Of a stretch of DNA of 64,000 nt, positions 35,402 to 47,345 are shown piece by piece. The translations under genes and the position numbers were made by a program. The first letter of the stretch is position 1, and each line of letters starts with the position of its first letter. The notes under the pieces are model-generated. The model worked only from the letters and a program-made list of their open reading frames with translations. It was not told the origin of the DNA and ran no database searches. The DNA is taken from assembly GCF_016086655.4 (NCBI RefSeq), contig NC_052140.2:9610001-9674000 (forward strand), given 5' to 3'. The stretch comes from Lepeophtheirus salmonis (taxonomy: Eukaryota; Arthropoda; Copepoda; Siphonostomatoida; Caligidae).

Positions 35402-35777
35402 CCCCAGAGGGACACCAGTATCCCAACAATTTTAAACTGTCATAACATTTGCATTTTTAATCAAAATATAGCAAAATTTTCTACATTAATTCCTTATACA
35501 ATACAAGTATTAAACAATCAACAAAAAAGTTAAATTACCCATACATGAAAAGCATATGATAGGTAAAATATTATTTTTAGATTTTTCGAAAAATGACATA
35601 GTTTGAAGACCTATATCGGACAAATAAAAAGTCTTATGATAAAAAGTGTTTTATAATTTTTAAAGATTTACAATTGTTCTTTCTAACAACATAAGAATAT
35701 CTCAGAAATAATGAAAATTAATGCAAGAACTAATTAATGAAAATACGCGACACCAGTGCCCTCTCGATACAAAAGGG
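35402..35777. mobile_element. Short piggyBac-like element between TTAA sites
   Basis: Flanked by TTAA at 35398-35401 and 35778-35781. Left end CCCCAGAGGGACACCAGTAT; right end, reverse-complemented, CCCTTTTGTATCG then AGAGGGCACTGGTGTC. CCC...GGG ends with TTAA duplication are the hallmark of piggyBac, and both ends share AGAGG-x-x-AC inside. At 376 bp with no open frame it is a non-autonomous (MITE-like) copy, or the surviving end pair of a larger element related to the adjoining coding relic. Confidence 0.7.
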
Positions 35778-35781
35778 TTAA

Positions 35782-37802
35782 GGTAGTCCTGATATATTCC
35801 ATATTGATGCCTAATTGCACGACTTTTCATACATAAGTTGTGGGAGGTCAAGGAGGACTTTCTACCATTTAGTTTGAAGAAATATGATCCTTTGAGGTAT
35901 CCCTGTTGTCACCTTATGAGAAGAGAAGAGGGAGAACACGTGTTATTTAAAAAAAGAACTGAAGAGTCATGCCTGCTCATTAGGTGCCATATTAATGGGA
36001 TTTTAGTAAGTTAATAGTTATGTATTCATTACACTTATGTTTAATTGTAAGTATGATATATTTATTTAATTAATTGAAGAGCAATAACTTAAGTTTATAT
36101 TATCTAATTATTTTAGCAATAAACATCTTTTAATTTCGAACGTGTACAAGAGGATTTTTATTCATAGTATTCCAGTTCAGTTGTGTTGATCAGATTTGTA
36201 ATGTTACTGTTAAGTGATTGTGAAGTTGCAAATAGTCCCCTACAATTATTGAAAAATTATTCCATAGTATAGAATTGTTGGCAAACTAAAAAAGTTTTTT
36301 TTTCTGTTTCTTTTCGAAAGAAAAATTGAGAAATACAATAAAGGTAAGTCTATATGGGGTCTAGAGATAATTTTCAACTAGATTGATTTTTTTGGGTAAA
36401 TTTTTCTTTCGGACCAGCCCGATCCAAACTTCTTTGAATTACGGTCCACTACAAATGATTAGGGTCTCAGACCGGTCTTGGATTTTCAGGAAGAAACCCA
36501 GCACTAGTTGCTACATACTGACCAAAATGAGCTGTTCTTCTGTATTTCACTTTCAATCTCATCCAAATTGATTAATTTTAATTAGATACCAAAAACTTAT
36601 TTAAACTTAAAAGTAATAAATATTTCATAGAAATGTTATCATTAAATAAGTTATATTTTTTAAATATTACAATTAGTAAATGATATCCCATTTTTTACTC
36701 CAATTTATGTTGTTTAAATCAATTTTTAAGCATATAGATGCATTATTTCCCGATGCTTTCAACTTTTACATTATTTTAAATACTCCCAATCATACATGGA
36801 TTTGCAAAATTTAGAAAATGTAAACAAACTTAAGTGAGGAATTTGTGTTTAGGTCCACAGCGTAATACGTATTTTTTTTTTTTTTTTGATATAACGTTCT
36901 TCATTAGTTAACTAAGTACTCTTTAAAAATGTAGTAAAGTTTGATATATTACTTTGAGTATAAAGATGAAAAAAAATACCTTTTATAATTGAATAATTAA
37001 CTTAAATAATACTATATTGTTATTTTAAAAAAAAATCAATTGTTAATTCATTAATTTTTTTATGATTATTACCAAAAAATTCATAAATATATAGTTGCAG
37101 TAAAAATAAATTTATTATATTTTATGGATTACTTTTATGCCTTAATGATTATCTTTTTAGTAATCAAAACAGTGGTCATATGACGGTCATACTCGATGAT
37201 TTATAATATTTTATTCGCATTTTCGACAATTGCCCTTGCATACAAATGTGCATCTTTGACATAAAAATTACCGAAACAGACTCGAAAACCCAAAATTTTA
37301 CGTAATTTGCTGTAACAGTATTCAGACCATAAAAACTACTCACATTTTTAGCCGCCTGGCTAGACTTTTGGTAATTATTAAAGAAAATTGGTAAAATATG
37401 GCATATTTTCTCTTAGCTATTTTCTATCTTTGACGTACACTCTAACATTATTGAGTTAAATAATTAAAAAATTGACCCAAAAGTTTTTTGATACGAAATC
37501 TTATCTTTCTAACAACATCTAGTTGATATTGATATATATAACATGAGATAGACATAACTAAAGACATCTATTCGTACAAATTACAGACTTTTTTTATTAC
37601 ATCTTTTTTATACTAGACATTATATAAATGAATATCCAGTAAACAATTATATGAGAAAATATATTAATGAAGACGTATCTCTTAAGGTATGGGTCTCGTA
37701 TTAGAATATTGTTATTTCTTAGCCTCCTTAGTGAACATAGTAAATAACTTGGGTAACATATTACCCACATATTAAAAAGATATATATATTACATGATACA
37801 TA
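35782..37802. other. No gene seen
   Basis: AT-rich, with a long T run near 36871-36887. Confidence 0.5.
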
Positions 37803-38679
37803 CAGGGAGCGGGGATCAAATTGTCGCCAAAATATTTTTCTACAAAACAATACAAAATATACATTTTTTAACTTTTTTATTGAAAATAAAAACTATGACG
37901 AGGATATCGGTATAGAGTAGCCATTCATTTGATATAATCACTGCTGGCATCAATAACGACCTCAATACGGCCTCTGAACCGGCCGCAGGCTCTTCTGACC
38001 ATCTCATTGTCCATGTTGCCAAATACCTCCTTGATGGAGTCCATCAGGCTGGCCTGGGTGCTATGGGGATGTCTGTTGGTATGTCTTTCGACATAGGCTC
38101 AGACAAAATAGTCCAAAGTATTAAGGTCGGGAGAGTTAGGAGGCCATAAATCCTTGGTTACGACGTCATAACAGTACTCGGTGAACCACTGCATGGAGAA
38201 TTTGGACACATGGCAGGGTACTGAGTCCTGTTGCCACACCTAGGGCAGCCCATATCCCTCGCCATAGCCTTCATAGACCTGGTAGGGTCATCCTTAACCA
38301 TCTTCTTCACCTTGTCGACAAAGTCGGTGTCCCTGACCTTCCTGTCGGCGCCCTCCTCCTTGGATCCCAGTTGTCCTCTAGCTTCTTACAGATAAGCTGA
38401 ACAGTCCGTAAATTCACTCCTAAGGTTGAAGCAATCGTTGAATTGGAGATTTCCCCTCCATTATTAAACAAATGCCATGACTACGGCGTACCTCGAAAGC
38501 TCCTCGTTCCACTTATAGCTCGTTATCTCCTCATATGATGACGGTATGATGCTAACTGAACTACGTATCGTCAGCTGACGAGAATAGCTTTCCTATTTGG
38601 TTACCGGTGGTTTATTTGATAATGTCGTCTTCAAGTTATCAAGGTTTAAAGTAGGCGACAATTTGATCCCTGCTCCCTG
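37803..38679 (-). mobile_element. Short Tc1/mariner element with near-perfect TIRs
   Basis: Left end after TA (37801-37802): CAGGGAGCGGGGATCAAATT. Right end, reverse-complemented and preceded by TA (38680-38681): CAGGGAGCAGGGATCAAATT. The match continues GTCGCC on both sides: about 26 bases with one difference. Length 877 bp, shortened by internal deletion. Confidence 0.92.
37925..38545 (-). pseudogene. Tc1/mariner transposase with central deletion
   Basis: The N-terminal helix-turn-helix reads NGGEISNSTIASTLGVNLRT and VQLICKKLEDN, then after a shift RKVRDTDFVDKVKKMVKDDP and RSMKAMARDMGC. It jumps directly to WQQDSVPCHVSKFSMQW (second catalytic Asp kept, near 38225), deleting about 100 residues with the first Asp. 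LWPPNSPDLNTLDYFV carries the third Asp, followed by TAG where Trp is expected. The tail reads RACGRFRGRIEVVIDASSDY and stops at TGA (37925-37927). Both downstream Asp are intact, but the protein could not work. Confidence 0.88.
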
Positions 38680-38681
38680 TA

Positions 38682-40692
38682 GTCGACATATACAAAAATT
38701 ACGCTATTTAAATTTGTAATATTTTTTAACTATATCATACATTTTGCACTAACAAATATCAATAAAATCTGATTTCTTTTTAACAAATGTTAATTACCAA
38801 AAATGTACTCATTATTCCTTATAAATTTAATTGTGATATATACAATATTAGTGTATATTACATTTGTAGCACAGTGTGTACTTTAAATTGAAAAAGAATA
38901 AAAAAAATTAACAAATAAATCTAATAAAATTCATTTTTTTAAGAACAAAAATTAGCATATCTTCTTAAGGATGTTTTGGGAACATAGTAAAAAGTTTCAG
39001 GATTTAAATTTATATGCAACAGATTTGAGACAGTATTATAAAATTTGGCTTACAGAAAATAAAATTAAACTAACGAAGATTTAAACATTTAAAAAAAATA
39101 GTAATAACATCTGGTATACTTTTTTTTTCTGGATAATTAAGTAATTATAATTATAATTGCCTTGAAACTTGCCTTAATATATAAACTTAAAAGACATAAT
39201 TTTCCTTAATTATTAATAATAAAAATATATTATGAATTATAAAAAATTCAAATCAATATTTTATTAAAAAAAAGTATTTTGGACCCTGTGGTACAGAATT
39301 AGTGTCCTCATAAACTTAACATCATTAAAATAAGAATTAAATTAACCAATATTTTGTTACATAAGTCAGAAATATTGCAACAAGGTAAGACCTCAGGTAA
39401 CACTTCAAATAAAGTACAAGAATGATGAAAAGAGCTTTTGGCCTTTGCCTTCATCTTATTTTTTATCTTTGATTTTACAATTTAAATTATGGTCAAGAGG
39501 GAGACCAATGCAGTTTCTTGCCTCAGAAAGGGCCCCCTTGAATTTCTGCCCATACTAAATATTTTCGAAAATATATTTTGTAGTCTATCTACAAGTCAAT
39601 GACAATGTGTCTCCCCATGTTGTTCAAAACCAGCCCAAATAATTTGAATGAGATATTGATCAATTGTACGAAAATATCAAACATTTAAAAAGACAAAATT
39701 ATATTTCAATACAAATTACTATTATATTGCTCAAATATGTAATATACGAAAAAAAAAAAAAAAATCTTCATTTCATTTTCATAATTTGAAATTTGCAAAA
39801 TTATTTGAACACAAATAATTATGCTAGAGAGACAAAAATGGCAACATAAATTTATTAATAAATTCATTTTTTTCATATCAAGTAATTGGAAAAGGATTTT
39901 ATTTTGTAAAAATAAACATTTTTAAGACCTTTTTACAGAATCGCCAAAAACTAAATTATTTAATTAGCTCATCATTATTTTCCTTTAAAATATAAAATAT
40001 GTTTTAAGTATATAATTGCATCTATTTGTATAACATAATCATTCCTCTTACTGTCAATGAAAAATGGTTCAAAGAGAAACAAATTCACTGGGTATTAAAA
40101 TAGCAAAGTTTTGTTTATCCTGTGTAGAGACAATGAGGGACGTCAACATAAATAAAACTTTTAAAACATATCATTATGCAACATAAATAAAACTTTTCTA
40201 CTTTATAAAAACTTGTAATTTTGTCTAATGGAAATAATCTTGCTGTTCTCTGAACAAATTTGAATTATAATGTTCCTTTATGCTTCTGTTTTTCAAAAAA
40301 TTACTCTAATTGTTTTGTTTTTTAATTATATGGTGAACGTGTAATATATAAGTGTTTTTTAATGTACACTGTTGGGTTGGTCGAGTATAAATAAAATTTA
40401 CTAAAGCCATAAAATAAATTACTATTAAATATTTCAAATTATTTTCATATTATACAAGAAGTATAGGTACTCTCTAACGTCCGTCAAGTTTTGTCGGCTA
40501 TTATATAGTGTGGAAACTCAGAAATTGAAGTAAAATTTAATTACAATGATATCCCCCATATGTTTAATTACGCGGCTTCTTTACACAACCAAGAAAATGG
40601 AGAGTGGAGGGGAATATTTAATTGCAGGATTTATAAAAAGATGGTCTTATTTTGATAAATGCATATGTATTTTATAAAATTGTGTAGTTTTT
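38682..40692. other. No gene seen
   Basis: AT-rich with A and T runs; an A15-class run near 39750. Confidence 0.5.
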
Positions 40693-40908
40693 TTGTCCCA
40701 AAATACCGGGAAATGCATTTTCTATTCACTTAAAAGTATTTGGAAGGAGAAGATCGAGAACCACAGAACTCCACGTACCTCATTGGGTTGGAGTCTTTTT
40801 GAAAAATTATGGAAGAGATTGGGAATCAACAAATGTGCTAAAGTGATTGTAAATCGCATTCAGTGGTGGCCATCTGATTGGCTATTCACCATTTTGGGTA
40901 AATTGTAG
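40693..40908 (+). other. Unrecognised plus ORF
   Basis: 71 codons of fairly ordinary composition (NHRTPRTSLGWSLFEKLW, IQWWPSDWLF). It could be an exon or relic; no family assigned. Confidence 0.15.
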
Positions 40909-41388
40909 GCTCATTAGAAATTTGCTGCCTACAAATAAATGTGTTCATAATAATAGAACAATTATTTATGGGGTGTGTCAAAAAAAAAGAGAATTATGTT
41001 CATTTATAGTCATGTGTCCTTATTTAAAAAATTGAAGAAGGAGACTTACACAATATTGGGGAATTGTTGATGAGTGGGATATCTACTTTTCATAGGACTT
41101 AGTGTGAGCTAACTTTATTAAACAGAAAGTCGTATTTCTTATTTATAGAATATGAGAATGCAATCTCCTCCGACCCTGTATAAGTGACGAAAAACAAGGT
41201 AGACACTGTTTGTATCCCTTTCCAGACTGCTTAAATTTTACATAAGACAACCAAAAAGTGCCAAAAATATCCAGCAACGATATGGCAGACTTCTAGCATG
41301 CCTCTATGTGGAATTCCTTCAGTATGAAATCAACCCCCTGTACATTGCTGGTTGAAGTATCTGCCGCATTTGCCTTCCAAATTTGGAT

Positions 41389-41682
41389 TCACTTCGAGCT
41401 TCTATCATAACAAAGTAGTACTTTATAGGCTGGACCTTCATCTTCACCAGTGTGTGCAGGCTGGTATTGCTTTTGAAGTAGGACATATTGAGTAAAAAGT
41501 AAAAGTAAATAAAATCTTAAGTTGTGATTTCTTGACTTACAAAAATTAGGTTTTTCGTAATTAAGTTCTGCTACTCCAAGTTTTGGTGTATAAAAATTAC
41601 ACAACAATACAGAAGGTAGAATACAAAATATTATAGCTAAGAAATGTATCATATAAAAACAAATATTTTCCTCAATCATCAA
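41389..41682 (-). other. Unrecognised ORF with signal-peptide-like start
   Basis: 97 codons. An internal Met begins MIHFLAIIFCILPSVLLC, like a secretion signal. A perfect GTAAGT donor (41540-41535) and a CAAAAG acceptor (41470) bound 71 bases, but splicing them meets a stop after nine codons. Beyond the stop another frame is open (YYFVMIEARSESKFGRQMRQ). A small secreted-protein gene is possible, not shown. Confidence 0.2.
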
Positions 41683-41770
41683 CTCAGTTACAGAAAGGCA
41701 TGAAAAGTTAAAAGGACGGTTTTAGATTTTGTGTATAGTGGACACTTTTTTTAAATTATTTTTTGAATTA

Positions 41771-43138
41771 CAGCATATCATAAAATTGATTGTGGTTGTT
41801 TTGTTTTTTTAAATCATGAAATAATCTAAACAAGTCATTTTTTTTGCAAAATTTTTATTTACTTCCCAATATGACGACCTTTAAGCTTAATACATTTTTG
41901 ATTGGTTTTGGCATCCCTTTTTACGGATTATTATTATGTTTGGATAAATTTTTCCCAAAGCTTTTGTCAGTTTTTTTATTGATTTATCCTCTGAAGTTGC
42001 TGGCGCATTTTCATTGAGTTCCCTCTGGACTGAGGCTCACAAATTTTCATCGGGAGACAAATCAGAACTGTTGGCAGGTTATTTGCCTTTGCCCCAGAAA
42101 TAATCCATGTTGTTTGAACACCACTTTATGCCTTTTTGGAGTGGTGAGTAAGGGCATCATTCTGCTGGAAAAGTAGTCTTGTTGTGTCAGACAACATTTT
42201 CCTCTTCAAAGAAGGACCAGTTTCTTCAGTACAAGACAAAGTTGAGATCAAAGACTTGCGTAGGATCTCCGTTACGTAGTACTCGGGTGTCACAGTTTGG
42301 TTTGGTGGAATCAGGTGAAGATCTCACACTGCCTCGTGGCTGATAACGGCCAAAACATGAATTTTCAAAAGGAAATTTCACAGTTGGAGTGGGTTCCGCA
42401 CCTCCATTATCTCTTGCCAAACCCGGATCGGCTTGGGGTTTTGGTAATAGCTCATGAAATAGCTCAAATGGACTTTTATAACTGAAGAGGATACATTTCC
42501 AGTCATCTGCAGTCCAGTGTTTCCACTCACTACAGAATTGAAGCCGGACATTCCTTTGGTTTTCTGAAAGTTTGGGGTGCAGACGTGGTTTGTATGGGAA
42601 AGCATTCAAAGCGTGCCTCAGGTAGTTGGGGACAGATGACTACGATATCCCTTTGAAGTCAATCTTGTTGCAAGTTTCCTTTTGGATTGCCTCTTTTTGG
42701 TCAAAGATTTTGAAATCACCTCTTTGGGAACTTTGCAATTTCTTTTCTTCCTTCCTCGCCCCGTCGGATTTGCAAGGGCTTGTCCATCCTTCCCTTTCTT
42801 ACACCAATTATCAATGGTCTTGAGAGGAATCTTTAACCTTTGAGCTACGTTTCTCTGGCTTGGTCCACCCTTTATCAAGCCAACAACCTTGGTCATTGTC
42901 TCCAAAGAGTGTTCTCTCACCATTTCAGATATTGAATTTCAGCTAACATTCTGTGGTGTTTTCTGAGACCTTTTATAATGCTGTATGGTGTAATCATTGA
43001 TAATTATTTCATCAGAAAAATTCAATATTAACTTGTGATTATATCAGCCAAATTTCATTTTACTCCGACCGAAAATATTTCTATTCCTTACTATAAAACG
43101 GATATGTTTAATACCACCATCAATTTTTGAACATACTG
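41771..43138 (-). mobile_element. Tc1-type element with imperfect TIRs and TA target sites
   Basis: Left end after TA (41769-41770): CAGCATATCATAAAATTGAT. Right end, reverse-complemented, preceded by TA (43139-43140): CAGTATGTTCAAAAATTGAT; both continue with GTGGT. About 23 of 32 bases agree. 1368 bp, a normal full length for Tc1. Confidence 0.8.
41855..42923 (-). pseudogene. Tc1-type (DD34E) transposase, full length but broken
   Basis: MVREHSLETMTKVVGLIKGG begins the paired-like DNA-binding domain, followed by SQRNVAQRLKIPLKTIDNWC and a basic GRGRKKRN hook. RLHPKLSENQRNVRLQFCSE and WKCILFSYKSPFELFH follow: the first catalytic motif is SDES in the family and SYKS here, so the Asp is lost. 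GDPTQVFDLNFVLY, then FQQNDALTHHSKKA (second Asp replaced by Asn), then SPDENL and TGA where Trp is expected; the DD34E Glu is present. Frames change at about 42615 and after 42226. Predicted end MPKPIKNVLSLK ... TAA at 41855-41857. All domains are present, which is rare in this window. Confidence 0.85.
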
Positions 43139-43140
43139 TA

Positions 43141-46100
43141 TATATTTATAACTAAACTATAAATTATTTTTCAGATTAATGATTAAAGTACTTAATTTTG
43201 GAAAGGCTTTGAGTTAAATAATGTATACTTATAGAAATATTGGGGAAAAAATTAAGTTATCTGATATAATTTATAGAATGACTAAATATTCAGCATCGTG
43301 TCTGGTGAGAATATTTTAATATGTTTCAATTAGAGCTACACCACTTTAAGGATTTCTATTGATTACCTCCAACCTTTTGATCATCGTCATTGCTTTCATA
43401 CCACTCCACAAATATGGAGATTCGCATAAAAAGGATCTTGGAATAATTATTTTATTAAAAAAAGAAGATGAGTTTTTTTTTTGTCGCAAAATCCTTTAGA
43501 TTACACAAATTGACCATATCTTACTTAATATATTCATGAGGAAGTATTTTAATTCATAAATTTAACTTTTATGGTTTCTGTCCATCCTTGTACTTGAGAG
43601 TTGAACATTACAGATACACAAATTCCCCAATAAATATCTTTGTATATAACTAGATATGTTAATAATAGAATTTGACATTTATTTCTCAGTAATGTTGCAT
43701 TCATGTAAATCTCTGAGTTGATATTAATCATTTCTAGAAGCATATAAAGAATTTAAAGACCTAATAATAAAGAAATTATGAATACAATTGATACGGATAT
43801 AACGTCTCTCTTTTTCTAAGTTCAAAATGACTCCAGAACATCCCTATTTTCATCAAATATATTATTTTTGTCACTCCTACGGGATGATGCATTGCTCCTG
43901 GACGTTTGAATAATATACCACATGGAAGAATACTTCCTAAGAAGATATTAAAAAAATATCAACAAGTTCCCCTCTCAAATATTTTATTTGCTTTAGTGTC
44001 CTTTGAGCCAACATATGATCGTTTCCATATTTTTAAAACAATTGAAGACCTATTAATAATCAGCTCCTGATTATAATCTGCCCTTCATTATAAAGATCCA
44101 TTGCACGTAAAAACCTTTAAACAATGTCGTATCAACACTTTTTAATGGAAATTTTAGATTTAATTTAAATGATACATTGGCAACCCATTCACATAAATTA
44201 TACATTACATATATAGATTAGTAGAAACAGTCTTTGATAAATTTGTATCAACTACAATTGAAAAAACCTCGATTTTTAAATTTCTATATTTTAACTTTTT
44301 TTTTTTTTTTTTTTTTTTACTCAAAATTTGGAACAAAGGAATAAAAATGATTAAAATACATAAAAAATAAGATTGCATTAGTATAACTAATTCCAGAATT
44401 GTTATTTGCGTGTCAAGTTATAATCGAATTAGATATGAAACCTATAATACTTAGGAGAGCTTTGTCTTTGTATGTGTATGTTAAATTAAAAAAATGATGA
44501 TGAGACAGTACTGAATATTTACAAATAGTACTAGGCCAATGTAAAATCCTTCATAGAAAATATTGTGTTAAGTACGATTTGTATAAATTAATGTATATTG
44601 ACTACAAAGACAAATCCTCGGTCAGATTGAGTAATTTTAATATGTCAATGTTTACGACTAACTTGTGAGTGCCACTCCGTCTGACCTATTTCAGAATCAA
44701 TAAAAAACCCTTAAGAACAACCATTTTTGTATCAAAAATTGATTACCCATTGATGCATGAGAAGGAATTGGTTCTTTTTTTTTTTTTAGATATTTCTAAA
44801 TAGAAAATTTGATACAGAACTCGACTGCGTTGTTTCTTGGTTGAACGAGTGCGCTTCTGATTGATTTCACCAATAGAATAGCATGAAAATATATTGTATA
44901 GTTCAAAATTATGTTTGTGGACTAAAGAGAGCAAAATTTTATTTTTTATCAATGGAAATATTATACATATATACTCGAACAACAAATAACATAAGGAATA
45001 TTCATTTTTTTATTATAAAGTATATTTTCATTCAATGAGAAACTAAAATATTTGTTATAGAAATTGATAAAACTTTCTATAAGAAGATATATTTGGGGAA
45101 CTTTTTTGTACATTCAAAGTATTTTCTCTAAATTAAAACAGCATAAAGAAAACAAAAATTATGAATTTGGAAACATGTACAAGGAAATCATAATTTAAGT
45201 TTTTTTCTATTATTATATTTTCAAGGGAAAAAATAACATAAAATTATCTAGACGCTGGAAAAAAATATTTTTTTCAATAAACACTGTGTTGTCTGCAAAA
45301 CCTAGAGTTTCGGGCAGTTAAGGTCATTTACATATTTATTTAGGTAAAAGTCAAGAGAAACACATCATCTCAATCCAATGACAAAAAAATTGTATATGTG
45401 GAAAAAAAACCTCATAATCTTTAAAACAGATTATTTCGAACGATAAAGTTTTATTATATTCCCTAAAGCTTAAAATATATTAAGGTACATTCAATATAGG
45501 AAGTAAATTTATGTATAAAAATGTATAAGATATATACAAAGTTCCTAAACCCTTCCATAAGTCCATTAATGTTGGAATACTTTCAGCATCCATGATATAA
45601 TTTAAGTATTTACTAATAGCCTAAAAGATTTACTTCCATGTATTTATTTACAAAAATAATACTTTGTCGGAAAGTTTAAGGTGTTTTTTATTGGATCTTT
45701 TTTTTGAGACATTGTATAGTAGAATTCTAACTAGATACTCCAACTAATACTTACTGGCTTTGAAAGTATTACACCCTACCCAAAGATTAGTTGGCTATCG
45801 ATTTTAATATATGCCATTATGTAAAACAAATAAAGGGGTTCTATATAAGATACTGGGTGTTGCATAAATTATTATAATACGATTATGTATTGATAAATTG
45901 TAAGGTGTTTTTCGACAACTTTTAAAAGAATCAGAAAGACTATCTTGTCATAACTATTTACGTACACAAAAACTGTTAAAATTATATTATGAAATGTTAG
46001 AGTAATACGATAACTGTATTAAGATTTCTGCACTCCTGTATCAAAGATTACGAGAGTTCCTTGTTTAGAATAATTTAAATTACCTAAAGCACATAGAGGT

Positions 46101-46201
46101 CAAGGAAAAACTTTAACATTTTCCGGGGATTGCACTTTTGGAAATAGACTAAGTACCTATCATGCATTGGATTAGGGAGAAATGTTCTTATACGTGGAAT
46201 A
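43141..46201. other. No gene seen
   Basis: AT-rich, including T24 at 44296-44319. ORFs at 43549-43743 and 44743-44985 are unrecognised. Confidence 0.5.
44296..44319 (-). repeat. Poly-T run (24 bases)
   Basis: Uninterrupted thymine tract, equivalent to a poly-A on the minus strand. No retroelement body was recognised beside it. Confidence 0.9.
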
Positions 46202-47345
46202 TAGGGTTCGGAAGCAAAACCTGGACTGAATGACTGATTTTAGAAAAATTTCAATAATTTCATTTTTTGATAAATAATTTTGAAATTTTTTTTATTAAAA
46301 CTTTGAGACACAAACTTTGTAAGCATGTTCACTCAATATGGCTCCCTAAGCATCATTCACAGCCTCCACACGGTGGCGGAAAGCCTTGCAGGAGTTGATG
46401 ATGAACTTCACGGACAAGTTGTTCCACTCTTTCACAATGGCGGCCTTCAGGGAGTCCATGTTCGGATGAGATGTCCCAGTAGTCTCTCTCTCCAATGTGC
46501 ACCATACAGAAAAGTCCAACGGGCTCAAATCAAGGCAAATATCAGCTGTTGTTGGTGCGAAACTTCTGGCCTTTGGCCTTTGTGCGTGAGGATGCACCAT
46601 TTTGTTTCCACATATAGTTGTCCTCTGAGTAGGTGACCTTGAGCCATGGCATTATGGTGCCCTCAGTGCCTTGTAGTAGCCCTCCTGACCGATTTTCTCC
46701 TCAGCCTTAAAAAAGAAGGAAGCATCTTCTTGCTGTCGGACGTCACGATCCCAGGACCCTTGTTTGGGCCAGATGTTTTGTACTGAACAACCCATTGACC
46801 TCCTGTGGTGATCCCCTAAGCCAACGGTCGTTCTGACGGGTGTAGACCTGGTCCACGGTGAAAAACTTCTCGCCACAGAAAACTTTTACTGTGGATCCAT
46901 TTTTCTTGATCCACACACGAACTTTCTTTCACCTCTACAGTCTCCTGTCCTTCAGAGTGTCCGTCATCAGGTGTTTTGGGGTCTTTGTGTAAGAGGAAAA
47001 TCCCAAGTCCTCGTTCCCAGCCCTCCTGATTGTCCCCTCGTCCACGTCAAACTCGTTAGTGAGGCCATTCATGGATTTTGTTGGGTCCTCCTTCATCTTT
47101 TTCTTCAGGTTCCCCAGAAACTCATAATCTCTGCAACATCAATTTTGGCATCTAGAAGGTCTGAGATCCTCTCCATTTTTGATTCTTTCTCACTCATGGT
47201 GAAAGATTTGAGAAATATTTATGAATGTTTACATATGCAAAAAGGACAGAAGATTCGATATATGTAAGGGAAAGTCACGAAACTTCTCTATTTTAATAAC
47301 ATAATTAGCATTGGTTAACAGTCCATGTTTTGATTCCTAACCCTG
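46202..47345 (-). mobile_element. Tc1/mariner element with TIRs
   Basis: Left end after TA (46200-46201): TAGGGTTCGGAAGCAAAACC. Right end, reverse-complemented: CAGGGTTAGGAATCAAAACA; both continue TGGACTG. About 26 bases with four differences. The right flank is TT rather than TA, probably a later mutation. 1144 bp. Confidence 0.82.
46346..47197 (-). pseudogene. Tc1/mariner transposase with both upstream catalytic Asp lost
   Basis: Starts MSEKESKMERISDLLDAKID (ATG at 47197-47195), then frameshifts. KKKMKEDPTKSMNGLTNEFD and VDEGTIRRAGNEDLGFSSYT complete the DNA-binding part. The catalytic core reads KVFCGEKFFTVDQVYTRQND: the family motif is F-C/S-DEK, so the first Asp is Gly. KQNGASSRTKAKGQKF replaces QQDGAP, so the second Asp is Asn. 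LSPLDFSVWCTLER keeps the third. The tail KAFRHRVEAVNDA ends at TAG (46346-46348), short of the usual GGHIE. The middle strand (VM-x-x-GVV-like) is in a separate frame with a deletion. Confidence 0.85.

Noticed and set aside
41470..41540. Candidate 71-bp intron (GTAAGT...CAAAAG) in a signal-peptide-like ORF
   Set aside because: Splicing it leads to a stop after nine codons, so it does not join the downstream open frame.
44296..44319. Poly-T and poly-A runs (11826, 44296, 59953) as SINE or LINE tails
   Set aside because: No internal promoter boxes, retroelement body or target duplications were visible beside them.
46325..46636. 103-codon plus ORF
   Set aside because: Shadow of the minus-strand Tc1/mariner transposase C-terminus.
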